From contig JAODAU010000129.1 in NCBI GenBank assembly GCA_025463615.1, forward strand, positions 1-22,594: a DNA stretch of 22,594 nt, in the 5' to 3' direction. A program made the translations under genes and the position numbers. Origin of the DNA: Microbacteriaceae bacterium. Lineage in GTDB: Bacteria; Actinomycetota; Actinomycetes; Actinomycetales; Microbacteriaceae. The number at the start of each line of letters is the position of its first letter. Positions within the stretch are counted from its first letter, which is position 1. Below the pieces are notes generated by a model. That model ran no database searches. It saw only the letters and a program-made list of their open reading frames with translations, and was not told the DNA's origin. Positions 1-7,536 of this stretch are shown piece by piece.

Positions 1-773
1 TCGTGCCCATCTACGTGATGATCACCACGTCGATCAAGCCTCTGGGAGACGTGCAGGGGGTATTCACCTGGATCCCCTCGACGATCACCTTCCAGCCGTT
101 CATCGACATCTGGAAGACGGTGCCGCTGGGGCAGTACTTCGTCAACAGCCTCATCGTGTCGCTCGCCGCGAGCGTGCTCAGCGTGGTCGTCGCGATCTTC
201 GCGTCGTACGCGGTGTCGCGCTGGCGCTTCCGCGGCCGCACGGTGTTCACCACGACGATCCTGTCGACGCAGATGTTCCCCGGCGTGCTGTTCCTGCTGC
301 CGCTGTACCTGATCTTCATCAACATCAACAACACGTTCGGCATCCAGCTGGTGGGCACCCGCACGGGCCTCATCATCACCTACCTCACCTTCACCCTGCC
401 GTTCTCGATCTGGATGCTGTCGGGCTACTTCGACAACATCCCGCGCGAGCTCGACGAGGCGGCGAAGGTGGATGGCGCGAGCGCGCTGGGCACCCTGTTC
501 CGCGTCATCCTGCCGGTCGCCCGGCCCGGCGTCGTTGCGGTGCTCGTGTACAGCTTCATGACGGCCTGGGGCGAGGTGCTGTTCGCGTCGGTGCTCACCA
601 ACCAGGACAGCCGAACGCTCGCCGTCGGCCTGGGCGAGTACTCGACAGAAGTGAACGTGTACTGGAACCAGATCATGGCCGCGTCCCTCGTGGTCAGCAT
701 TCCCGTCGTTGTCGGATTCCTGCTCCTTCAGCGCAGTTTCGTCGCAGGACTCAGTGCTGGAGCGGTTAAATGA
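1..773 (+). CDS. Carbohydrate ABC transporter permease, MalG type (5' truncated)
   Basis: This is an inner-membrane permease subunit of a sugar ABC importer (binding-protein-dependent transport family, MalG-like). The frame is open from the first bases and no start lies in the window, so the N-terminus and probably the first membrane helix are missing; 256 codons remain, read from base 3. The visible part holds about five hydrophobic segments. It also has the cytoplasmic EAA loop that docks on the ATPase (ELDEAAKVDGASALGTLF, near residues 150-167 of the fragment), followed by the usual LPVARPG. Its stop overlaps the start of the beta-glucosidase (ATGA), which indicates one operon and translational coupling. 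The neighbour suggests a beta-glucoside or oligosaccharide substrate, but the exact sugar cannot be read from the permease. The family call is secure; the substrate is inferred. Confidence 0.93.
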   Translation, partial: VPIYVMITTSIKPLGDVQGVFTWIPSTITFQPFIDIWKTVPLGQYFVNSLIVSLAASVLSVVVAIFASYAVSRWRFRGRTVFTTTILSTQMFPGVLFLLPLYLIFININNTFGIQLVGTRTGLIITYLTFTLPFSIWMLSGYFDNIPRELDEAAKVDGASALGTLFRVILPVARPGVVAVLVYSFMTAWGEVLFASVLTNQDSRTLAVGLGEYSTEVNVYWNQIMAASLVVSIPVVVGFLLLQRSFVAGLSAGAVK

Positions 774-2194
774 CAGACATCACCTGGCCGAAGGGCTTCC
801 TCTGGGGCGCCGCGACCGCGGCCGCACAGGTCGAGGGCGCCGCGCACGAGGACGGCAAGGAGGACTCCATCTGGGATGAGTTCGCCCGCCTCCCCGGCGC
901 CGTGCAGAACGGCGACACCCCCGAGGTGGCCGTCGACCACTACCACCGGATGCCGCAGGACGTCGCCCTGATGAAGGAGCTCGGCCTCGGTGTCTACCGC
1001 TTCTCCACGAGCTGGGCGCGCATCAAGCCGGGCGACCGCGAGGTCAACAAGCAGGGGCTGGCGTTCTACAGCCGGCTGGTCGACGAGCTGCTCGAGGCCG
1101 GCATCGTGCCGTGGCTCACGCTCTACCACTGGGACCTGCCGCAGGCGGTCGAGGAGACCGGCGGCTGGGCCAACCGTGACACGGCATACCGCTACCTGGA
1201 CTTCGCCAACGTGGTCTACGACGTGCTCGGCGACCGGGTCGCGCGCTGGACGACGTTCAACGAGCCGCTCTGCTCGTCGTTGATCGGCTACGCGGCGGGC
1301 GACCACGCCCCCGGGCGCCAGGAGCCGGCGGCGGCCCTCGCGGCGCTCCACCACCAGCACCTCGGCCACGGCCTCGTCGTGCAGCGGCTGCGCGAGCGCA
1401 GCATCGCCGACGCGCGCCCGATCGAGCTGGGCATCACGCTCAACCTCACGAACGCGATCCCCGGCGACCCGAACGACCCGGTGGATGTCGAGGCGGCCCG
1501 CCGCGTCGACGCGCTGTGGAACCGCGCCTTCCTCGACCCGATCCTGCGCGGCTCATACCCGGAGGACCTGCTGCAGGATGTCGGCGACCTCGGCCTCAAC
1601 GCCGCGATCAAGCCGGGCGACCTGGAGCAGATCCACCAGCCGATCGACTTCCTGGGCGTGAACCACTACCACGACGACGCCGTGAGCGGTCATCCGACCA
1701 CGGTCGTCGGCGAGCGCGAGTTCAAGCCGACCGACCGCCCGACGAGCTCGTCGCTGGTCGGCAGCGAGTACGTCACGTTCCCGCTGCGCGGCCTCCCGCG
1801 CACCGACCTGGGCTGGGAGGTCAACCCGGCGGGCCTCCGCGTCCTGCTGCTGCGCCTGACCGCCGAGTACCCCCAGCTGCCGCCGCTTTACATCACCGAG
1901 AACGGCGCCGCGTACACCGACGTCGTGTCCGAGGACGGCGCGGTGCACGACGACCTGCGCAAGAAGTACATCCTCGACCACATCGCCGCCGTCGGCGAGG
2001 CCATCGAGGGCGGCGCCGACGTGCGCGGCTACTTCGTCTGGTCGCTGCTCGACAACTACGAGTGGGCGTGGGGCTACGGCAAGCGTTTCGGCATGGTCTA
2101 CGTCGACTACGACACGCAGGAGCGCATCGTCAAGGACAGCGGCCTCGCCTATGCCGAGCACCTGGCAAAGGTCTCCGCCACGGTAGACGCCTAG
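770..2194 (+). CDS. GH1 family beta-glucosidase
   Basis: This is a retaining beta-glucosidase (EC 3.2.1.21-type) of glycoside hydrolase family 1, 474 aa, the normal single-domain length. The N-terminal GH1 signature is visible (FLWGAATAAAQVEGA, residues 10-24). The acid/base glutamate lies in TFNEP (Glu165) and the nucleophile in ITENG (Glu377). The conserved WSLLDNYEW and GFG-like segments near the C-terminus form the aglycone/glucose site. There is no signal peptide, so it acts in the cytoplasm on imported oligosaccharide. The start overlaps the permease stop by four bases (ATGA), placing it as the last gene of a sugar-uptake operon. A 22-bp-stem hairpin follows nine bases after the stop. 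GH1 enzymes also include beta-galactosidases and 6-phospho-beta-glucosidases. An ABC rather than PTS partner argues for a non-phosphorylated substrate. Confidence 0.96.
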   Translation: MTDITWPKGFLWGAATAAAQVEGAAHEDGKEDSIWDEFARLPGAVQNGDTPEVAVDHYHRMPQDVALMKELGLGVYRFSTSWARIKPGDREVNKQGLAFYSRLVDELLEAGIVPWLTLYHWDLPQAVEETGGWANRDTAYRYLDFANVVYDVLGDRVARWTTFNEPLCSSLIGYAAGDHAPGRQEPAAALAALHHQHLGHGLVVQRLRERSIADARPIELGITLNLTNAIPGDPNDPVDVEAARRVDALWNRAFLDPILRGSYPEDLLQDVGDLGLNAAIKPGDLEQIHQPIDFLGVNHYHDDAVSGHPTTVVGEREFKPTDRPTSSSLVGSEYVTFPLRGLPRTDLGWEVNPAGLRVLLLRLTAEYPQLPPLYITENGAAYTDVVSEDGAVHDDLRKKYILDHIAAVGEAIEGGADVRGYFVWSLLDNYEWAWGYGKRFGMVYVDYDTQERIVKDSGLAYAEHLAKVSATVDA

Positions 2195-2202
2195 CGCATC
2201 CC

Positions 2203-2259
2203 CGAGTGGGCGATGTTTGTCGTCAGCGTGCCAGCGCGACGACAAATATCGCCCACTCG
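2203..2259. terminator. Long imperfect palindrome between convergent genes (probable bidirectional terminator)
   Basis: Two 22-base arms (2203-2224 and 2238-2259) are complementary except at one position, with a 13-base loop that can itself form a 3-bp GCG/CGC stem. The arms start with GC-rich CGAGTGGGCGAT and become T/A-rich towards the loop. It lies between the stops of the plus-strand beta-glucosidase and the minus-strand membrane protein, where a hairpin would act on both transcripts. There is no U-tract, so a classical intrinsic terminator is not proven. It could also be a dispersed palindromic repeat. Confidence 0.6.
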
Positions 2260-2262
2260 CGG

Positions 2263-4275
2263 TTAAGCGGTGGCCGGCTCCACGAAGCGGAACCAGGACC
2301 ACACCGCGAGGCTCACCGCGGCGAAGGCGCCCGCGACCACCAGTGACGCGACCACGGGGAAGCCCCCGACGCCGAGCAGCAGCACTCCCGCGAACAGCGC
2401 GACGACGAGCACGCTCGCGATCCACACCGGTCCCGACCACTCGAGCAGCACCCGCCCGGGCAGGCTGGCCAGCGGCAGCACCATCACGAGCGCCGAGCCG
2501 ACCCCGGCCAGCGCGACCGTGGCGAGCAGCTCGCGCAGCGCCGCCGGCCCGAACCCGCTGCCCGCGACGAAACCGTGCGCCACCCAGGCGAGCAGGGCGA
2601 GCACGGTCACTGCGCCGACCTCGGTGAGGCGCACCAGGGCGCGGGGACGCGCGGGCAGGCCGCGCGCGAAGCCCATGCCGATGAGCACCCCGGTCACCAT
2701 GCGCGGATGGATGCCGGTGGCCCGCGACAGCAGCGCCGCGAGCACCGCGGCCACCAGCAGCAGCGCGATGAACCGTGGCCGACCGGGCGCGGCGAGCCCC
2801 CGTGACGCGAGACGCCCCGGGATGCCGACGCCCACGATATTGAGCACCGCGAGTCCCACGAACACCGCGCCGGCCAACCGCAGGTACTTCACCTCGTCGT
2901 TGACGCCCACCGAGAGCACGACGAGGGCCGTCGCCACGACCAGGAACACCAGCGCCGACAACCACGGGTTCACCGGCGGCCGCTCCGCGAGGTCGTCCTC
3001 GAAGGTCGTGGGCTGGTTGCGCCCCATGAAGCGGGTGCGCGGCCGGCGCACGCGCCCGCGCAGGGCCGTCGCCAGCAGGCGCAGCGGCAGGGCCACGAGC
3101 AGCAGGTAGGCGAGCGCGAGCAGCGGCGCGAGCAGCCAGTTGCCTCGGCTGATCGACGAGGCGAGCGTGGGGAGGGCCGCCCCGAAGTCGGTGGGGCTGC
3201 CCCATCCGGTGTGCGGGCTGGTCGCGTAGGGGAGCGGCGTCGGGCTGGGACTCGGCGTCGTGGGGGTGGGCGAGGGCGTGGTCGGCGTGGGGGACGGGGT
3301 GCCCGGCGGCGGCGGCGCGACGGGGGGAGCCGCGGCATCCGCCGGCCCGAAGGCGATGCGCACGATGGGGGAGGGGGAGCTGAAGTTGCCGGCGGCGTCG
3401 CGCTGGATCGCGCGCACCGAGTGGGTGCCGCCGGTCGGCGCGGCGGCACCGCAGGCCCATGCCGACGCCGCGACCGCCGAGGAGCAGACCGGCACGTTGT
3501 CGAGGTAGACGTCGACCGTGCCGCCGGTCTCGCCGACACCGCGGTAGGTGACGCGCGCGGAGCTGACGCGGGTGCCCGCGCCGGGGGAGGTCACGCGGGG
3601 CGGGAGCGGGGCATCCTTGTCCACGTGCACGTCGAGCGAGCCGGAGACGGATGACGACGCCCCGCCCCCGAGGTCGGCCCGCGCCTGCGTCGCCGTCACC
3701 GACCAGTCGCCCGACCCGACCGTGAGCGCGCACGACCAGTAGCCGGCGCTGGCGACGATCGAGCTGCACCCGCCGGAGGCGCCGGCGACCGCGGTCGTGA
3801 CGGTCGCGCCGGCGAAGCCCTGGCCGGAGACGAGCCCGGGCGTGATGAGCCCGGCCCCGCCGCTGATCTGCGGCGGCCCGAGCACGTCGAACGGGGTGCT
3901 GGTCACCTGGCTGGTCGCCCCGGCGAGCGTCTGGGTGACGGTCACGATGACGGCGGGGCCGTTGGGCACGGACGCGGTGCAGTTCCAGGTGGTGCTCGCG
4001 GGGTCGGCGGGGATGTCGGCGCAGGCGGTCGCGCTGCCCACCCTGACAGTGAGGGAGGCGTCGGCATCCCGCGTGCCGCTGAGGTGCACCGTGTTGAGGG
4101 GCGAGAACGCGGCGACCGCATCGATGGAGAGGCCGGCCGCCGGTGCCGCCGGGGGCGACGGCGGCGCGGGATCGGGCGCGGCGGCGGTGAGCAGCGCGCA
4201 GGCCGCGAGCGCGAGAACCAGCGCCATCTCGATCCGGATCCGTACCGGGCGGCGGCGAGTGACCTGATCCGTCAT
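2263..4275 (-). CDS. Secreted/membrane protein with three Ig-like modules and multi-spanning C-terminal half
   Basis: I do not recognise a named family. The 670-aa protein starts with a basic stretch (RRRPVRIR) and a hydrophobic segment, which looks like a signal sequence or anchor. Residues about 50-310 are small-residue-rich and hold three Ig-like modules, each with a cysteine pair ending in W-x-C (Cys85/99, Cys170/182, Cys264/275), probably disulfides outside the cell. A Pro/Thr/Ser linker follows (about 318-350). The C-terminal half then has about eight hydrophobic helices with short charged loops, including one cytoplasmic-looking RRPRTRFMGRNQP stretch. This suggests a surface sensor, adhesin or cell-envelope transporter, but function is unknown. 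An in-frame ATG 24 bases upstream (4299) is possible; neither start has a clear ribosome site. It is divergent from the TetR operon and may share its control region. Confidence 0.75.
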   Translation of the reverse strand: MTDQVTRRRPVRIRIEMALVLALAACALLTAAAPDPAPPSPPAAPAAGLSIDAVAAFSPLNTVHLSGTRDADASLTVRVGSATACADIPADPASTTWNCTASVPNGPAVIVTVTQTLAGATSQVTSTPFDVLGPPQISGGAGLITPGLVSGQGFAGATVTTAVAGASGGCSSIVASAGYWSCALTVGSGDWSVTATQARADLGGGASSSVSGSLDVHVDKDAPLPPRVTSPGAGTRVSSARVTYRGVGETGGTVDVYLDNVPVCSSAVAASAWACGAAAPTGGTHSVRAIQRDAAGNFSSPSPIVRIAFGPADAAAPPVAPPPPGTPSPTPTTPSPTPTTPSPSPTPLPYATSPHTGWGSPTDFGAALPTLASSISRGNWLLAPLLALAYLLLVALPLRLLATALRGRVRRPRTRFMGRNQPTTFEDDLAERPPVNPWLSALVFLVVATALVVLSVGVNDEVKYLRLAGAVFVGLAVLNIVGVGIPGRLASRGLAAPGRPRFIALLLVAAVLAALLSRATGIHPRMVTGVLIGMGFARGLPARPRALVRLTEVGAVTVLALLAWVAHGFVAGSGFGPAALRELLATVALAGVGSALVMVLPLASLPGRVLLEWSGPVWIASVLVVALFAGVLLLGVGGFPVVASLVVAGAFAAVSLAVWSWFRFVEPATA
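3235..3297 (-). repeat. Pro/Thr/Ser-rich tandem coding repeat
   Basis: This stretch encodes a repeated SPTPTTP unit in the linker between the extracellular Ig-like part and the membrane part of the 2263-4275 protein. On the plus strand it appears as a G-rich run of GGCGTGGTCGG-like units. Such linkers span the cell wall in actinobacterial surface proteins and often vary in length between strains. Confidence 0.7.
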
Positions 4276-4321
4276 TCGTCTGGGCTGCACTGCCTCCATT
4301 CAGCACGGCGCGGCGGCCCGT

Positions 4322-4339
4322 GTCAATTCGACCATTGAC
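4322..4339. promoter_or_regulatory. Inverted repeat GTCAAT-N6-ATTGAC, candidate TetR operator 1
   Basis: This is a perfect 6-bp inverted repeat in the 140-base divergent region between the Ig-like membrane protein and the TetR gene. The half-site GTCAA recurs in the second palindrome 27 bases downstream. TetR-family regulators usually bind such palindromes next to their own gene, so this is a likely operator. It would also sit close to the start of the divergent membrane-protein gene. Confidence 0.5.
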
Positions 4340-4365
4340 GTATGACGCGGGTAGCGCCATTCTTA

Positions 4366-4393
4366 GTCAAACGACTGGGACGCTTGACCCAGT
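4366..4393. promoter_or_regulatory. Overlapping inverted repeats, candidate TetR operator 2
   Basis: GTCAAACG (4366-4373) and CGCTTGAC (4381-4388) form 8-bp arms with one mismatch and a 7-base spacer. Interleaved with it, ACTGGG (4374-4379) and CCCAGT (4388-4393) form a perfect 6-bp inverted repeat. The site ends 25 bases before the TetR start codon, an expected position for autorepression. Confidence 0.5.
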
Positions 4394-4418
4394 TTCCGCG
4401 CAGAGAAGGGCTGGGGCC

Positions 4419-5030
4419 ATGACACGTCTCCCGGCGGAGCAGCGGCGAGCCGCGCTCGTGCAGGCCGCCCTCGCCGTGATCGCCCGCGACGGCGTGCACG
4501 GCGCCACAACTCGCGCAATCGTCGCCGAGGCGGGGATGTCGCTCGCCAGCTTCCACTACGCCTTCCGTTCGCGCGACGAGCTCATCCGCGAGGTCATCGC
4601 CTTCGTGGTCGACCAGCAGGAGGATGTCTCCCGCGCGGCCCTCGTGCCCGCCCACGACCTGCGTTCCGCGGTGCGCGCCGGCATGCAGGCCTACTTCGAC
4701 CTGCTGCGCGAGCACCCCGAGCGCGAGCAGGCGATGTTCGAGCTCATGCACTACTCGATGCGCACGCCCGAGCTCGAGGCGCTGCCGCCCGTGCAGCACG
4801 GCAGCTACCTCACGGCGGCGCGCGCGCTCCTCGACGCGGGCTCGGCCGAGCTCGGCGTCACCTGGACCCTGCCCGTGGAGCAGGTCGCCCGCATCCTGGT
4901 CGCCCTCACCGACGGCCTCACCTACGCCTGGCTCGCCGACCGCAACGATGCGGCCGCCGGGCAGCTGATGGACCACATAGCCGACACGATCACCTCGTTC
5001 GCCGACCTGAAAGTGGAGACCCCACGATGA
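4419..5030 (+). CDS. TetR/AcrR family transcriptional regulator
   Basis: This is a one-component repressor of 203 aa, typical TetR size. The N-terminal helix-turn-helix covers residues about 27-47 (GATTRAIVAEAGMSLASFHY), followed by FRSRDELIREV, the usual start of helix 4. The remainder is the helical ligand-binding and dimerisation domain. The start at 4419 was chosen for the GAAGGG ribosome site eight bases upstream and because the helix-turn-helix then sits at the normal distance from the N-terminus; the frame is open further upstream but runs through the operator repeats. The stop overlaps the MFS start (ATGA), so it is the first gene of its operon. It probably represses itself and the three genes behind it until the MFS or enzyme substrate binds. 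The ligand is unknown. Confidence 0.93.
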   Translation: MTRLPAEQRRAALVQAALAVIARDGVHGATTRAIVAEAGMSLASFHYAFRSRDELIREVIAFVVDQQEDVSRAALVPAHDLRSAVRAGMQAYFDLLREHPEREQAMFELMHYSMRTPELEALPPVQHGSYLTAARALLDAGSAELGVTWTLPVEQVARILVALTDGLTYAWLADRNDAAAGQLMDHIADTITSFADLKVETPR

Positions 5031-6292
5031 CCGCTGCCGAAACGACGGCTCCCGCCGCGTTCGCCGAGCCGAAGAAACTGGTGCCGGGCGCCTGGATCGC
5101 GCTCTTCGCGACCGCCTGGCTCGGAATCTGGATGGCGCAGCTCACGCCCATCCAGCTGCTGCTGCCCACCCAGATCGAGAAGCACCTCGACGCCACGAAC
5201 TGGGTCGACAACGTGGTCGCCTTCGGCATCGTGTCCGGCATCGCCGGGGTGTGCGCGCTCATCGCCTTCCCGCTGACGGGCGCGCTCTCCGACCGCACGA
5301 CCTCGCGGTTCGGTCGGCGGCGGCCGTGGATCCTCGGCGGGGCCGTGCTGTTCGCGGTGGGTCTCATCCTGCTCGGCGCACAGACCACGATCGTGGGCAT
5401 CGGCGTGTTCTGGTCGGTGGCGCTCACCGGGTTCTGCGTGCTCACGGCCGCGCTCACCGCGGTGATCTCCGACCAGGTGCCGGTGAACCAGCGGGGCGTC
5501 GTCTCCAGCTGGATCTCGGCGCCCCAGGCCATCGGAACCATCCTCGGCCTGCTGCTCGTGACGGTGCTCGCGCTCTCCGACTTCGTGGGCTATTCGCTCG
5601 TCGGCGTGCTGGTCGTGGTGCTGGTGTTGCCGTTCCTGTTCAGGATGAACGACGCCGTGCTCTCCCGGTCCGACCGCAAGGCGCTCACCATGCGCGGCCT
5701 GGTCGCGGGATTCTGGATCAGCCCCCGGCAGTACCCCGACTTCGGCTGGACGCTGCTCAGCCGCATCCTCGTCAATTTCGGCAACGCGTTCGGCACGGCC
5801 CTGCTGCTGCAGTTCCTGCAGTACGGCCTGCACCGCAAGGATCCCGAGGACGACCTCATCGTCCTCGTCTTGATCTACCTCGTCTTCATCGTGGTCGCCT
5901 CGATCGTGGCAGGGCGACTCTCCGACCGGATGGGCCGCCGCAAGCCCTTCGTGTTCGTCTCGTCGGCGCTCGTCGGCATCGCGGCCCTGCTGCTCGCGCT
6001 CGTGCCGAGCTTCGAGGTGGCGATGGTCGCGGCCGGGCTGCTCGGGCTCGGCTACGGCTGCTTCCTCTCCATCGACCAGGCGCTGGCCACCCAGGTGCTG
6101 CCCGACGCACACACGCGGGGAAAGGACCTCGGAATCATGAACATCGCCACAGCCGTTCCGCAGGCGTTCGCGCCGCTCCTCGGGGCGTTCGTCGTCGCCG
6201 CGGTGGCCGGATTCATGGGGCTCTTCCTGCTCGCCGCCGTCGCCGCCCTGCTCGGCGCCCTCGCCGTGCTGCCGATCAGGTCGGTGCGCTGA
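5027..6292 (+). CDS. MFS transporter
   Basis: This is a major facilitator superfamily permease of 421 aa with about 12 hydrophobic helices. The loop 2-3 signature is seen at GALSDRTTSRFGRRRP (residues 85-100), and its second-half counterpart GRLSDRMGRRKP at 296-307. The form SDRTTSRFGRRRPW resembles the GPH/sucrose-type (SLC45-like) sugar carriers more than drug exporters. That would favour uptake of a polyol, sugar or sugar acid, but it is a resemblance only. It overlaps the TetR stop by four bases (ATGA), and its own stop overlaps the start of the PLP enzyme by one base (TGATG). It is therefore translated with both and probably imports the substrate of the two downstream enzymes, or exports their product. 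Confidence 0.92.
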   Translation: MTAAETTAPAAFAEPKKLVPGAWIALFATAWLGIWMAQLTPIQLLLPTQIEKHLDATNWVDNVVAFGIVSGIAGVCALIAFPLTGALSDRTTSRFGRRRPWILGGAVLFAVGLILLGAQTTIVGIGVFWSVALTGFCVLTAALTAVISDQVPVNQRGVVSSWISAPQAIGTILGLLLVTVLALSDFVGYSLVGVLVVVLVLPFLFRMNDAVLSRSDRKALTMRGLVAGFWISPRQYPDFGWTLLSRILVNFGNAFGTALLLQFLQYGLHRKDPEDDLIVLVLIYLVFIVVASIVAGRLSDRMGRRKPFVFVSSALVGIAALLLALVPSFEVAMVAAGLLGLGYGCFLSIDQALATQVLPDAHTRGKDLGIMNIATAVPQAFAPLLGAFVVAAVAGFMGLFLLAAVAALLGALAVLPIRSVR

Positions 6293-7536
6293 TGCTCGAG
6301 CTGCGCCACCAGACCGCGTCGCCGTGGCTCGACCCGGCCTCATACTGGCCGTCGCTCACCGCCGCGACCGCCGAGCTCGACCCGCCCTACGGCGCCATCT
6401 ACCTTCCCGCGCTCGCGAGCAACGCCTGGTCGATGCTCGAGCGGGCCAACGGCACGACCATCCGGGTCGCGAGCAAGTCGATCCGCGTGCGCGGGGTCAT
6501 CGACGCCGTGCTCGGCCTGCCCGGGTTCGCCGGCGTGCTCTCGTACACGCTCGCCGAGGCGCTCTGGCTCGCCGAGGGCGACGAGCAGCATCCGCCGATC
6601 GAGGATGTCGTGGTCGGCTACCCCAGCGTCGACCGCTCCGCGATCCGCCGCCTCGCCACCGACCCGGCGCTCGCCGCCCGGGTCACCCTCATGGTGGACT
6701 CGGTCGACCAGCTCGACTTCGTGGACGCCGTGCTCGCGCCGGCCGAGCGCGAGACGATCCGCGTCTGCCTCGAGTTCGACGCATCCTGGGACAGCCGCCT
6801 GCTCGGCCACATCGGCACCTGGCGCTCGCCGGTCTCGTCGGTCGACGACGCCCGCGCGCTCGCCCGCGCCATCGACGACCGCCCGGGCTTCGCGCTCGTG
6901 GGCACCATGGCCTACGAGGGCCAGATCGCCGGGCTTGTGAACGAGCCGGCGAACGCGGCGCGCGGCGGCATGGTGCGCTGGATCCAGAAGCAGTCGGCGG
7001 CCGAGCTCTCCGATCGCCGCTCGTCCGTGGTCGCGGCACTGCGCGAGGTCGCCCCGCTGGAGTTCGTGAACGGCGGCGGCACCGGCTCGCTCGAGAGCAC
7101 CAGCTCCGAGCGCGCGGTCACCGAGATCGCCGCCGGATCGGGCCTCTTCGGCCCGCACCTCTTCGACCACTACCGCCACTTCAGCCCGGCCCCGGCCGCC
7201 GCGTTCGCCCTCTCGGTGGTGCGGAAGCCGCGCCCCGCCATGGCGACGCTGCTGGGGGGCGGCTGGGTGGCATCCGGCCCGCCGGCCACCGACCGGCTGC
7301 CGCTCGTCGCCTGGCCGCAGGGCACGAAGATGCTCGGCCGCGAGATGGCCGGCGAGGTGCAGACCCCGCTCACCGGGCCGGGCGCGAAGTCGCTGAGCGT
7401 GGGCGACCGGGTCTGGCTGCGGCACACCAAGGCGGGGGAGCTCAGCGAGCACCTCAACGCCTTCGCCATCGTCGACGCCGGGCACGTGGTCGGCGCCGAG
7501 CTCACCTACCGCGGAGAGGGCCAGGTGTTCCTGTGA
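6292..7536 (+). CDS. PLP-dependent amino acid deaminase/aldolase, fold type III (alanine racemase-like N-terminus)
   Basis: This is a 414-aa cytoplasmic enzyme of the D-threonine aldolase/D-serine dehydratase-like group. The alanine-racemase-type TIM barrel covers roughly residues 30-290, with the PLP-binding lysine in VASKS (Lys62). GGGTGSLEST near residue 265 is a phosphate-binding-type glycine loop. The C-terminal part has GDRVWLRHTKAGELSEHLN, matching the D-serine-dehydratase-like domain whose His residues hold a metal in D-threonine aldolase. The start at 6292 was chosen because it overlaps the MFS stop (TGATG); reading further upstream in this frame runs antiregister through the MFS gene. 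The likely substrate is a beta-hydroxy D-amino acid or similar, giving either aldehyde plus glycine or keto acid plus ammonia. The true substrate is unknown. The neighbouring aldonolactone-type oxidase hints at a polyhydroxylated compound. Confidence 0.88.
   Translation: MLELRHQTASPWLDPASYWPSLTAATAELDPPYGAIYLPALASNAWSMLERANGTTIRVASKSIRVRGVIDAVLGLPGFAGVLSYTLAEALWLAEGDEQHPPIEDVVVGYPSVDRSAIRRLATDPALAARVTLMVDSVDQLDFVDAVLAPAERETIRVCLEFDASWDSRLLGHIGTWRSPVSSVDDARALARAIDDRPGFALVGTMAYEGQIAGLVNEPANAARGGMVRWIQKQSAAELSDRRSSVVAALREVAPLEFVNGGGTGSLESTSSERAVTEIAAGSGLFGPHLFDHYRHFSPAPAAAFALSVVRKPRPAMATLLGGGWVASGPPATDRLPLVAWPQGTKMLGREMAGEVQTPLTGPGAKSLSVGDRVWLRHTKAGELSEHLNAFAIVDAGHVVGAELTYRGEGQVFL

Noticed and set aside
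3235..3297. CRISPR-like or regulatory tandem repeat
   Set aside because: The repeats are in frame and encode a Pro/Thr linker. There are no spacers or palindromic units.
1553..4360. Long minus-strand open frame of 935 codons across the beta-glucosidase and the Ig-like protein gene
   Set aside because: It is antisense to the GH1 gene with its intact catalytic motifs, then out of frame in the Ig-like gene. The translation is Arg/Ala/Gly-rich without domains, as expected for a shadow frame in GC-rich DNA.
4335..4364. TTGACG with a weak ATTCTT as a sigma-70-type promoter for tetR
   Set aside because: The -10 part is poor and TTGACG is part of the inverted repeat. I treat it as an operator and do not call a promoter.
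5251..6291. Upstream extension of the PLP enzyme frame
   Set aside because: It runs out of register through the MFS gene and is Arg/Gly/Pro-rich. The ATG at 6292 gives the right N-terminus and the usual overlap.
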